NCBI GenBank assembly: GCA_017504165.1
Contig: JAFVRR010000005.1
Location: 62,001 to 126,000, forward strand
Direction: 5' to 3'
From: Clostridia bacterium
GTDB taxonomy: Bacteria > Bacillota > Clostridia > Christensenellales > Borkfalkiaceae
DNA length: 64,000 nucleotides
The translations under genes were made by a program, and so were the position numbers. Position 1 is the first letter of the stretch; every line of letters begins with the position of its first letter. Under the pieces are notes generated by a model. The model was not told where the DNA came from and did not search any database. It saw only the letters and a list, made by a program, of their open reading frames with translations. Shown one piece after another: positions 40,650 to 48,595 of the stretch.

Positions 40650-41999
40650 ATGTCCAAAGTAGCGTTTGTTGGTTTTGGTGAAGTAAATACGCCAATCGAT
40701 ATAATAATTAATAAGTGTAATAAAGCGGTAAAAGAACTTGAAAACGAGGGGTTAGACCTTGTAAAAATTTACCCTATTACCGACGATTATGAAGAAAAAG
40801 ATATAAAAAAGGCAATAAATTTTTTATCTAAAGAAAGTTTTGATTGCCTTATAGTTTGTATTGCTGGGTGGATACCTACTCACGCGGTAGTAAAAATTAC
40901 CGAAAATTATAGGCATTTGCCAATGGTTTTATGGGGACTTTGCGGTGAAATTATGCCAGACGGCAGAATTGTAACGACAGCCGACCAAGCGGGAACTACT
41001 GCGCTTAGAAAAACTTTTTACGATTTAAATTATAAATTTAAATATATTTACGATATTATAGGCAAACCATCGGGCGCAAGCAAGGTCGCCCGCTTTGCAA
41101 AGGCTGCAATTGCAGTTAAAAAACTCCGTACGGCAAAAGTCGGTTCGGCAGGGTATCGCGATATGAATTTATACGGCACTAACTACGACGGACCGTCGTT
41201 AAAAAGGATTGTAGGTGCGGAAATAGAAACCTTTGAAATGCTAGATATGGAGCAAAGGTATCAAAAAATTACTAGCGAAGAAAAGCAAAAGGTTATTGAC
41301 GAAAGTATTTCTAAATGGAAATTTTTAAAGCAAGCCCAAAAAGAAAGTCTTGAAAAGGCGGCGGGATATTATCTTGCGGTAAAACAAATTTGCGACGAAA
41401 GGGGTTACGAGGCAATTTCATTAAAAGACGTCGACGGTATGAAAAAACTTTTAGGTTTTCCGCCTGCGCCTATCTTTATGCTTCTTGCCGATGAAGAAGG
41501 GCTTTTAACCGTTCCTGAAAACGACTGTTTAGGCAACGTCACTCAAATTATGGTAAAATATTTGACTAACCAGCCTGCGTTTTATCTTGAATTTTACGAA
41601 TTTTTTGAAAATAGCGTACTTGCAGGCGTGCCTGACTACGTTCCAAAGGCGGTAGTTGACGGAGAAGTTACCGTTATGCCTGCTGCGTTTGGCGAACTTT
41701 CTGAAGGTATACTTAACGTAAGCAAGGTTAAAACGGGCGAACTTACAATGTGCCGTTTAACGTATATGGACGGCGAATATTATATGCACCTTGTTAAAGG
41801 TAACGGCAAAACGCCTAAAAAGTGGGAAGAGGCGGGATGGACTCAACCTGCGCCACAACTTCCAGGCTTGGAAATCGAACTTGACAACGTTTCTGATTTT
41901 GCCGACAAGGTTATGTGTCAACACTATATAATTTCTTACGGCGACAACGTTGAAATTATTAAAGAATTATGTTATCTTTTAGGTATAAAGGTTATTTAG
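40650..41999 (+). CDS. L-fucose/L-arabinose isomerase-like protein
   Basis: A 449-residue protein with the two-domain fold of L-fucose isomerase-type enzymes. The N-terminal half has IVCIAGWIPTHAVVKI and VLWGLCGE strands (~69-103). The C-terminal half has ENDCLGNVTQIMVKYLTNQPAFYLEFYEF (seen in two pieces around 290-320), with Glu and Asp positions that could be the Mn2+ ligands, and GKTPKKWEEAGW. Members interconvert aldoses and ketoses or act on sulfoquinovose- or inositol-like compounds, so the substrate is open. Ribosome binding site AGGAGGGAG; the ceramidase-like gene follows 7 nt after the stop. Confidence 0.8.
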   Translation: MSKVAFVGFGEVNTPIDIIINKCNKAVKELENEGLDLVKIYPITDDYEEKDIKKAINFLSKESFDCLIVCIAGWIPTHAVVKITENYRHLPMVLWGLCGEIMPDGRIVTTADQAGTTALRKTFYDLNYKFKYIYDIIGKPSGASKVARFAKAAIAVKKLRTAKVGSAGYRDMNLYGTNYDGPSLKRIVGAEIETFEMLDMEQRYQKITSEEKQKVIDESISKWKFLKQAQKESLEKAAGYYLAVKQICDERGYEAISLKDVDGMKKLLGFPPAPIFMLLADEEGLLTVPENDCLGNVTQIMVKYLTNQPAFYLEFYEFFENSVLAGVPDYVPKAVVDGEVTVMPAAFGELSEGILNVSKVKTGELTMCRLTYMDGEYYMHLVKGNGKTPKKWEEAGWTQPAPQLPGLEIELDNVSDFADKVMCQHYIISYGDNVEIIKELCYLLGIKVI

Positions 42000-42006
42000 G
42001 TGAATT

Positions 42007-43512
42007 ATGAGTAAAATTAAAGTTGGTTGGGGTGAAGTTAGTTTACTTCCCGAAAGCGGTAAAAAAGTAAGTCTTGCAGGACAATTTTACGAGCGTATTA
42101 CGGATATAGTAGAATCTGATATAACGGCAACTGCTTTAGCCGTTGAATGTGGCGAAGAAATAGTTGTTTTCTGTTCTTGCGATTTAGCGTCGACAAGTAA
42201 ACTTTTGCTTGACAAGGTTAGGGATATTTTATCTAAAGATAAGAACTTTCCTTTAAACAAAGTTATATTAAACGCAATACACACCCACACTTCTTACGTT
42301 TATGCAAATAGGAGCGATACGGCAAAAAAATTTGGTAGTAGTTTAGGCGTGTTAAACAAACTTATGCCGAACGTAAAATACGAAGAGTTAGTAACTTACG
42401 AGGGGGACGACTACGTTAAACCTGAAGGGGCTTACGAACTTATAGCGGATAAAATTGCAAAGGCAATCGTTCTTGCTTACGACAATAGAAAAGAAGGCGG
42501 GTACGCTCAAGGCTTTGGCCGTGCAACGGTTGGCATGTGTAGGCGCGTTGTGTATAACGACGGTTCGGCAAAAATGTGGGGCGACGTAGACACTGCTACT
42601 TTTGAAGAACTTGAAGGGGGAAACGATAGCGGTATTGAACTTTTGTTTACCTTTGATAATGACAAAAAATTAACGGGCGTTATAGCAAACGTGGCTTGTC
42701 CTGCGCAAGTTTTAGAGCATAGAAGTTTTATATCAAGCGATTATTTTGGCAAAGTAAAGGAATATTTAAGAGAAAAGTACGGTAAAGATGTTTTCCTTCT
42801 CGGTTTAGTTTCGCCAGCGGGCGACCAATGTCCAAGGGATTTAGTGCGCTGGGTAGAGCCTGAAAGCCCGATAAACGACCCTAATATTATAAGAAACGAC
42901 GTAAAAGCAAGAAAACAAGACCCGTCTATGTTCGATATTAGCGGTTGTAAACTTATCGGCAGGCGAATAACTAACGAAATTATTTACTCTTTAGAAAGTT
43001 TAACGGAAAGCGATTACGTTTACGATAGCATTTTAAAACACAGCGTATTAAATATAGATATGCCACTTAGGCGCGTTACCCCTAAAGAAATGGATATTGC
43101 GGTAAAGGCGATTGAAGATTTTTATAAAGAAAACGGAGATAAGCCTATCAACTATAAAGACAACGCAAAACTTCACGTTCACGCGGGCATAGTTGCTAGG
43201 TACGAGGCGCAAGATAAAATCGAAGTAGTGCCTATCGAAGTACACGTTTTAAGGCTTGGAAAGGTTGCTTTTGCTACTAACCCTTACGAATTGTTTTTAG
43301 ATTACGGCAATAAAATAAGGGCAAGAAGTATGGCAGAGCAAACTTTTTTAATCCAACTTTCTTGCGGTAGTTTCGGGTATTTACCTACTTTAAAAGCGGA
43401 AAGGGGCAGTCATTATTCAGCATACGTTTCTAGCGGTACGTCGGGACACGAAGGCGGAGATTTATTAGTTAGAAAAACTTTAGCGGAAATAGACCAGTTA
43501 ATGAAAGATTAA
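42007..43512 (+). CDS. Neutral/alkaline ceramidase-like (Ceramidase_alk) protein
   Basis: A 501-residue protein of the alkaline non-lysosomal ceramidase-like superfamily: VGWGEVSLLPESGKKVSLAG at the N-terminus, then VILNAIHTHTS (~83-93) with the zinc-site His-x-His and the late SCGSFGYLPTLKAERGSHYSA (in two parts, ~450-470). No signal peptide is visible, so it is cytosolic, unlike true ceramidases. Cytosolic relatives are common in bacterial carbohydrate operons and have no agreed substrate. Same operon as the isomerase-like gene, under the LacI regulator, which argues for a catabolic hydrolase rather than lipid turnover. Confidence 0.82.
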   Translation: MSKIKVGWGEVSLLPESGKKVSLAGQFYERITDIVESDITATALAVECGEEIVVFCSCDLASTSKLLLDKVRDILSKDKNFPLNKVILNAIHTHTSYVYANRSDTAKKFGSSLGVLNKLMPNVKYEELVTYEGDDYVKPEGAYELIADKIAKAIVLAYDNRKEGGYAQGFGRATVGMCRRVVYNDGSAKMWGDVDTATFEELEGGNDSGIELLFTFDNDKKLTGVIANVACPAQVLEHRSFISSDYFGKVKEYLREKYGKDVFLLGLVSPAGDQCPRDLVRWVEPESPINDPNIIRNDVKARKQDPSMFDISGCKLIGRRITNEIIYSLESLTESDYVYDSILKHSVLNIDMPLRRVTPKEMDIAVKAIEDFYKENGDKPINYKDNAKLHVHAGIVARYEAQDKIEVVPIEVHVLRLGKVAFATNPYELFLDYGNKIRARSMAEQTFLIQLSCGSFGYLPTLKAERGSHYSAYVSSGTSGHEGGDLLVRKTLAEIDQLMKD

Positions 43513-43548
43513 AAAACGTGGTTGCAAATTTGCAACCACGTTAATTTT
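43511..43548. terminator. Bidirectional terminator
   Basis: Perfect 12-bp stem (43515-43526 with 43531-43542), AATT loop, T-run rightward and TTTTTT leftward; it closes the LacI-controlled operon and the convergent DUF1846 gene. Confidence 0.9.
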
Positions 43549-43551
43549 TTA

Positions 43552-45042
43552 TCAAATTTCGTATTTTGGTATTTTGTCTTCGTAAATTGGCGAACTAGTT
43601 TGATTTATACCGAGTTTTCTCATCATCTTAACGTCGATATGCGGAAGTAAAATGGTCGAGTGAAGTTCGGCGTTTTTAAGTTTAGGGAGTTGTTCTAGCG
43701 CTTTTACGGCGTTTTTATTAGTGTAACAACTTGAAGATAACGCGATAAGCGTTTCGTCAATATGAAGTCTTGGCGTTTGGCTAGATAAATACTTAATTTT
43801 AAGTTCGGTTATAGGAACGATTGTTTCCGGGGATAAAAGTTTTTCTTCGTCTGGAATATTCGCTAAATATTTAAGCGCGTTTATAATGACTGCGCTTTGG
43901 CTTTCAAAAAGTTCACTCGTTTTACCCGTGATAATAGTTCCGTCTGAAAGTTCTATTGCAGAGCAAGGCACGCCCTTTTGCTCTTGTTTTTCCACCGCGT
44001 ATTTATATGCAAGCCTATTGTTTGGCGTAATATTTAAAGTGTTCATTAAAATTAAGATTTTTTCAGACTCTACCGCGTCTAAATTATTTCTTCTTTCATT
44101 TTCAAGCGCCCTAAAATATCTGCGGATAATCTCTTGTTTAGACGCCTCTTCACACACTTCGTTGTCCGAGATTGCAAAGCCTACCATATTAATTCCCATA
44201 TCGGTAGGTGATTTGTACGGCGAAACTTCCATAATTTTCTCAAACAAGGTATTTAAAACGGGGAATACTTCTATATCCCTATTATAATTAACCGTCGTTT
44301 CTCCGTAGGCCTGTAAATGCCACGGGTCAATCATATTTACGTCGTTAAGGTCGGCAGTTGCCGCCTCGTACGCCATATTAACGGGGTGTTTAAGGGGTAA
44401 ATTCCAAATAGGGAAAGTTTCGTATTTAGCGTAGCCCGCCTTTTTACCCTTTTTAAAGTCGTGATAAAGTTGAGATAAACAAGTAGCCATTTTACCGCTA
44501 CCAGGACCAGGCGCAGTAATAACCACTAAATCGCGCGAAGTTTTAACGTATTCGTTTTTGCCAAACCCTTCTTCACTTAAAATTTTAGGAATGTTGTTAG
44601 GGTATCCGTCTATATTATAATGCAAGTATACTTTAAGCCCCATTTTTTCAAGTTTTCTTTTAAAACTTTTAGCGGGGTCGTTATTTTCGTTAAAGCGTGA
44701 CAATACTACACTGCCAACGTATAAGCCGTAAGACCTAAATACGTCTATAAGCCTTAAAACGTCAACGTCGTAAGTGATGCCAAGGTCGGCGCGGACTTTG
44801 TTTTTTAAGATGTCGTCTGAATTTATAACGATTACCATTTCGGCAACGTCTTTAAGTTTAGAAAGCATCTTAATCTTATTATCGGGCGCAAAACCTGGAA
44901 GAACGCGCGATGCGTGGAAGTCGTCAAAAAGTTTACCGCCAAACTCCAAATAGAGTTTACCGCCAAACTGCTTAATTCTTTCAACTATTTTTTCCGTTTG
45001 CACTAAAAGGTATTTTTCGCTATCAAATCCTAATTTTCTCAT
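43552..45042 (-). CDS. DUF1846 (UPF0371) family protein
   Basis: A 496-residue DUF1846 protein with the usual start MRKLGFDSEKYLLVQTEKI, then FGGKLYLEFGGKLFDDFHASRVLPGF and ITAPGPGSGKMATCLSQLYHDF (in parts, ~175-200), the P-loop-like GPGSGK. The fold is known from structural genomics; no reaction is agreed. The reading frame extends 52 codons upstream, but that part is composed of AT-rich intergenic DNA; AAGGCGA before 45042 and the promoter at 45076-45104 fix this start. Monocistronic, divergent from mrp. Confidence 0.92.
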   Translation of the reverse strand: MRKLGFDSEKYLLVQTEKIVERIKQFGGKLYLEFGGKLFDDFHASRVLPGFAPDNKIKMLSKLKDVAEMVIVINSDDILKNKVRADLGITYDVDVLRLIDVFRSYGLYVGSVVLSRFNENNDPAKSFKRKLEKMGLKVYLHYNIDGYPNNIPKILSEEGFGKNEYVKTSRDLVVITAPGPGSGKMATCLSQLYHDFKKGKKAGYAKYETFPIWNLPLKHPVNMAYEAATADLNDVNMIDPWHLQAYGETTVNYNRDIEVFPVLNTLFEKIMEVSPYKSPTDMGINMVGFAISDNEVCEEASKQEIIRRYFRALENERRNNLDAVESEKILILMNTLNITPNNRLAYKYAVEKQEQKGVPCSAIELSDGTIITGKTSELFESQSAVIINALKYLANIPDEEKLLSPETIVPITELKIKYLSSQTPRLHIDETLIALSSSCYTNKNAVKALEQLPKLKNAELHSTILLPHIDVKMMRKLGINQTSSPIYEDKIPKYEI

Positions 45043-45075
45043 ATTGTAAATCGCCTTAATAATAATTACTAACCT

Positions 45076-45104
45076 ATTATACCAAAAAAAATTTGTTAAA
45101 TCAA
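45076..45104 (-). promoter_or_regulatory. DUF1846 gene promoter
   Basis: Minus strand: TTGATT (45104-45099), 17-bp spacer, TATAAT (45081-45076). Confidence 0.75.
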
Positions 45105-45147
45105 CCCTAAAACAAAGAAAAAAAGGAAAATTTACCACTAAAAAAAG

Positions 45148-45176
45148 TTTACTTATTTTTAAAAATTGGGTATAAT
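45148..45176 (+). promoter_or_regulatory. mrp promoter, leaderless arrangement
   Basis: TTTACT (45148-45153), 17-bp spacer, TATAAT (45171-45176). The ATG at 45183 begins 6 nt after the -10 box, leaving no room for a ribosome binding site. Confidence 0.7.
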
Positions 45177-45182
45177 AAAAAC

Positions 45183-46016
45183 ATGAGCGAATGTACACAT
45201 AATTGTTCCACTTGCAACAAAGAAGGTTGCGGGGAAAGAAAAAGTTTAATAATAAATCCTAATAAAACTGCCAAAATTGGCAAAATTATCGCGGTTATGA
45301 GCGGTAAGGGTGGCGTAGGTAAGTCTTTCGTTACTTCTATGCTCGCAGTTACTGCAAATAAAAACGGCTTTAAAACCGCCGTTATGGATGCGGATATCAC
45401 AGGTCCATCTATTCCAAAATCTTTTGGTTTTACCGCTAGCGATAGGGCTGTCGGTTCGGAAGACGGGCTTATTCCCGTAGAAACGAAAAGCGGTATTAAG
45501 GTTATGAGTATTAACCTTTTACTTGAAGAAGAAACAAGGCCCGTCGTATGGCGCGGTCCTGTAATTTCTGCGGTTGTTCAACAATTCTATACCGACGTAA
45601 TGTGGAAAGAAAACGATATTATGTTTATCGATATGCCACCGGGAACGGGTGACGTGCCTTTAACGGTATACCAAAGCCTACCAATCGACGGTATTATCGT
45701 AGTAACAACTCCACAAGACTTAGTTGGAATGGTAGTTGAAAAATCTATTAATATGGCAAATATGCTTAACGTACCCGTTTTAGGTTTAGTTGAGAATATG
45801 AGTTATTATAAATGCCCAGACTGCGGTAAAGAAGAGTATATTTTCGGCAAGTCTAACGTAGAAGAACTTGCAAACAAGTTTAATATTCCACTCCTTGCTA
45901 AACTTCCAATTAATCCTGACGTTGCTCGTCTTGTGGATAGTGGTAGGGTGGAAGAAGTAGACTGTGCGCCGTTTGAAAAAGCCCTTAACGTTATAAAGGA
46001 GTTTAAAAAACAATAA
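45183..46016 (+). CDS. Mrp/NBP35-type P-loop ATPase, Fe-S carrier
   Basis: A 277-residue ParA-like ATPase. An N-terminal Cys motif (MSECTHNCSTCNKEGCG) is followed by the deviant Walker A MSGKGGVGKSFVTSM (~38-52), FIDMPPGTGDVP (~148-159) and the C-terminal CPDCGKEE (~213-220), whose CxxC holds a bridging [4Fe-4S] cluster in the dimer. It carries Fe-S clusters to target enzymes in the cytosol. No Shine-Dalgarno: the -10 box is 6 nt before the start, and the conserved Cys N-terminus supports this start. It overlaps yqeY by 1 nt (TAATG). Confidence 0.93.
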   Translation: MSECTHNCSTCNKEGCGERKSLIINPNKTAKIGKIIAVMSGKGGVGKSFVTSMLAVTANKNGFKTAVMDADITGPSIPKSFGFTASDRAVGSEDGLIPVETKSGIKVMSINLLLEEETRPVVWRGPVISAVVQQFYTDVMWKENDIMFIDMPPGTGDVPLTVYQSLPIDGIIVVTTPQDLVGMVVEKSINMANMLNVPVLGLVENMSYYKCPDCGKEEYIFGKSNVEELANKFNIPLLAKLPINPDVARLVDSGRVEEVDCAPFEKALNVIKEFKKQ

Positions 46017-46438
46017 TGACACTTGAGAGTTTTAAAAAAGAAAAAATTGAAATGATGAAAGCGCATAATAAAGACGGTACGTCAGCGCTCAACTTAATTA
46101 TTACAAAAATTATGAATTTAACTATTGAAAAACGCTCGGTTGGCGAAGAAGTTACCGAGGCGGATATCAATACTTTACTTAAAAAAGCGGAAAAAGAACT
46201 TATTGAAGAAAAAGAAGGTTTTGAAAAGGCGGGTAGAGCGGAAAGCGTAATAAGCCTTCAAAATCAAATAGATACTATTCAAAAATATCTTCCAAAAATG
46301 CTTTCGGAAGAAGAAATTAAAAATATTATTGACGGGCTTGAAGATAAAACGCTTCCTTCGGTTATGAAACACTTTAAAGCAAACTACCAAGGTTTAGCGG
46401 ATATGAAACTCGTTAGTCAAATAGCAAAAAATTTATAG
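46016..46438 (+). CDS. yqeY: GatB/YqeY domain protein
   Basis: A 140-residue YqeY-like protein with an N-terminal helical bundle (LESFKKEKIEMMKAHNKDG) and the C-terminal GatB-type tail domain (LPSVMKHFKANYQGLADMK; SQIAKNL). The tail domain is that of amidotransferase GatB, which contacts tRNA; the free-standing protein has no settled role. Coupled to mrp by a 1-nt overlap and closed by a strong terminator. Cytosolic. Confidence 0.92.
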   Translation: MTLESFKKEKIEMMKAHNKDGTSALNLIITKIMNLTIEKRSVGEEVTEADINTLLKKAEKELIEEKEGFEKAGRAESVISLQNQIDTIQKYLPKMLSEEEIKNIIDGLEDKTLPSVMKHFKANYQGLADMKLVSQIAKNL

Positions 46439-46444
46439 TTAGCA

Positions 46445-46494
46445 AGCGTTAGTCAAGTTATTATATCGTAACTTGACTAGCGCTATTTTTTTTA
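46445..46494 (+). terminator. mrp-yqeY terminator
   Basis: 16-bp stem with one G-U pair (46445-46460 with 46469-46484), 8-nt loop, then ATTTTTTTT. Confidence 0.9.
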
Positions 46495-46500
46495 AAATTA

Positions 46501-46512
46501 CCGTATATACGG
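46501..46512. promoter_or_regulatory. Perfect 12-bp palindrome before the Na/Pi gene
   Basis: CCGTATATACGG lies 58 bp before the ATG at 46570, in the only non-coding DNA upstream of that gene. It may be an operator; short palindromes also occur by chance. Confidence 0.3.
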
Positions 46513-46569
46513 ATTATTTATATTTAGGGAATTAGAAAAGTTAAAAACAAAAAAACAAAAGGAGAAATT

Positions 46570-48192
46570 ATGGGAATTACAGAGATTTTACTAGTGCTTG
46601 TAGCACTCCTTGCAGGCGTTGGTGTGTTCTTGGTAGGCGTACACTTTTTGTCCGACAACATAGAACAACTTGCCAACGCAAAGATTAGAGACTTGTTTAA
46701 AAAGACTGCAAACAACAGGCTTGTAAACATAGGAATTGGCGCTGCGACGACGGCTATTATTCAAAGTTCGGGCGTTACAACCGTATTAATCGTAGGTTTT
46801 GTAAACGTAGGAATGATGAGTTTATTCCAAGCAACTTCAATGATAATGGGCGCAAATATTGGTACGACTATAACGGCTCACATTGCCTCTCTTCAAGAAT
46901 TTGACTTTACCGAATACGTTAAGTTATTAACTTTCGTCGGCATTATGGTAACGATGATTTGGAAGAGCGACAAAATTAAAAGCATAGGCTTTATTTTAGC
47001 GGGTCTTGGTATGATTTTCATCGGTCTTGACCTTATGAAATCGTCAATGATGAGAATAGAAGAAACTTTAGAAATGATTTTTAGAATCGTTGATAATCCT
47101 TTTCTATTATTACTTATAGGTATCGTCGTTACTGCTCTTGCTCAATCTAGTTCGGCAACTACTTCAATTATTATAACAATGGCGGCGGCTGGCGTCACTA
47201 TCGGCGATGGTGGCAACTCCGTTCTTTATATGATACTTGGTACTAATATCGGCTCGTGCGTAACGGCGGTTATGTCTTCGTTTGGTACTAATGCAAATGC
47301 AAAGCGCGCAAGTTTAATTCACTTATTATTTAACACTTTCGGCTCGCTTTTATTCTTCATCGTACTTCTTATATGGAAAGACTTTAACATGGTTACTTTC
47401 GCAAGATGGTTTCCTGGCGCAGAGGCGGTACAAATTGCTATGTTCCACACCTTCTTCAACTGTATTTGTACTTTAATTTTCTTCCCATTCACGGGCGTAT
47501 TCGTTAAAATTGCAACACTTTTAATTAAAGATAAAGTAAAAGAAGAAAAAATTTGTTCGCTTGACGACCGTATGTTATCTAACCCTGCACTCGCTATCGA
47601 CCAATCTAATTTAGAGGCTATTAAACTTGCCGATATTTCTATGGAGGCTTTTTTATCTTCGTATAACGCATTCTTAAATAAAGATTTATCAGAAGTTCAA
47701 GAAGTACATAAAAAGATTGATAAAGCAAACCTTTTAAATAAGGCTATTACCGACTACGTTATTAAAATTTCCGCTAAAACCGTTGGCGAAAACGAAAAAT
47801 ATATTTCCGACTTGTATAACAATTTAGGCGACATTATGAGAATTGCCGAAATTGCTGATAATTTCACTAAATACACGAAACGCCAAATTGACGACAACTT
47901 AAGTTTCTCGACGGAAATTATCGATAAAGTTACTATAATGGTAAATAAAGTTAACGATTTATACGTGTTAACTAAAGAGTTGTTAATCAACAAAAATAAA
48001 GATTTAATCAAAGAAATTGACGATGTTGAAGAATCTATCGACAATATGAGAAAATCACTTATTGACGAGCATATTGAAAGATTAAATTGTGGTAAATGTA
48101 AGCCTGAAAACTCTTCAATTTTTATCAATTTAGTATCCAACCTAGAAAGACTTGGCGACCATTTGACTTATATAGCATACACCGTAAAATAA
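46570..48192 (+). CDS. Na+/phosphate cotransporter family protein (NptA/YjbB type)
   Basis: A 540-residue protein. The N-terminal ~310 residues hold two Na_Pi_cotrans repeats, each with the QSSxxTT motif: IIQSSGVTTVLIVGF (~64-78) and LAQSSSATTSIIIT (~195-208), and GANIGTT / GTNIGSC after them. The C-terminal ~200 residues are a cytosolic PhoU-like helical domain. Such proteins take up, or balance, phosphate with sodium. AAAGGAG lies before the ATG. Monocistronic; no pho genes are nearby. Confidence 0.92.
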   Translation: MGITEILLVLVALLAGVGVFLVGVHFLSDNIEQLANAKIRDLFKKTANNRLVNIGIGAATTAIIQSSGVTTVLIVGFVNVGMMSLFQATSMIMGANIGTTITAHIASLQEFDFTEYVKLLTFVGIMVTMIWKSDKIKSIGFILAGLGMIFIGLDLMKSSMMRIEETLEMIFRIVDNPFLLLLIGIVVTALAQSSSATTSIIITMAAAGVTIGDGGNSVLYMILGTNIGSCVTAVMSSFGTNANAKRASLIHLLFNTFGSLLFFIVLLIWKDFNMVTFARWFPGAEAVQIAMFHTFFNCICTLIFFPFTGVFVKIATLLIKDKVKEEKICSLDDRMLSNPALAIDQSNLEAIKLADISMEAFLSSYNAFLNKDLSEVQEVHKKIDKANLLNKAITDYVIKISAKTVGENEKYISDLYNNLGDIMRIAEIADNFTKYTKRQIDDNLSFSTEIIDKVTIMVNKVNDLYVLTKELLINKNKDLIKEIDDVEESIDNMRKSLIDEHIERLNCGKCKPENSSIFINLVSNLERLGDHLTYIAYTVK

Positions 48193-48220
48193 TTTAAAGC
48201 CCTATAAACGGCGTTGGGCG

Positions 48221-48512
48221 TCGTTAACTGTTTCGTTTGTGTGACCCCAATGACCAAAAAGGTCAATTGTGTCCACCCAAACTCACGAGCCTTGCCCAAC
48301 TTGTTTCTAGTGCTTTAAATAAGTGCATTATTTAAGTTTGGTGTAGCGTGCCTTGAAATGCTTGTTTCTAATGCTTTATTTGAGAGGTTTTATATAAACT
48401 TTCCATTTCATCGTTAACTGTTTCGTTTGTGTGACCCCAATGACCACAAAGGTCAATTGTGTCCGTTCAAAATCAAGAGCCTTGTCTTGCTAGCAACTAG
48501 TGCTTTAAATAA
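48221..48512. repeat. 190-bp imperfect tandem repeat with conserved hairpin
   Basis: This fills the gene-free stretch 48193-48595. A 54-nt block (48221-48274) recurs at 48411-48464 with one mismatch, and GAGCCTTG plus CTAGTGCTTTAAATAA recur at the same 190-bp offset (48287/48477 and 48307/48497). Each copy holds an extended hairpin: GAC, CAAT and GACC pair with GGTC, ATTG and GTC around an AAAAA or ACAAA loop. In copy 1 GTTGGGC (48213-48219) also pairs with GCCCAAC (48294-48300). No ORF of note lies within. It could be a structured RNA or a repeat element. Confidence 0.7.
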
Positions 48513-48550
48513 TCGCTACGAATAAGCAAAGTAGTAATTCAACAAAAAAT

Positions 48551-48580
48551 AAAACTGTTCGCATATCGCGAACAGTTTTT
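48551..48580. terminator. Bidirectional terminator
   Basis: Perfect 12-bp stem (48551-48562 with 48568-48579), ATATC loop; it ends the convergent isomerase/epimerase gene and any transcript crossing the repeat. Confidence 0.85.
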
Positions 48581-48595
48581 GCTTTTTATTTAATA

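Noticed and set aside
45043..45198. 52-residue N-terminal extension of the DUF1846 protein
   Set aside because: It overlaps the promoter and the divergent mrp start; its composition is that of AT-rich intergenic DNA.
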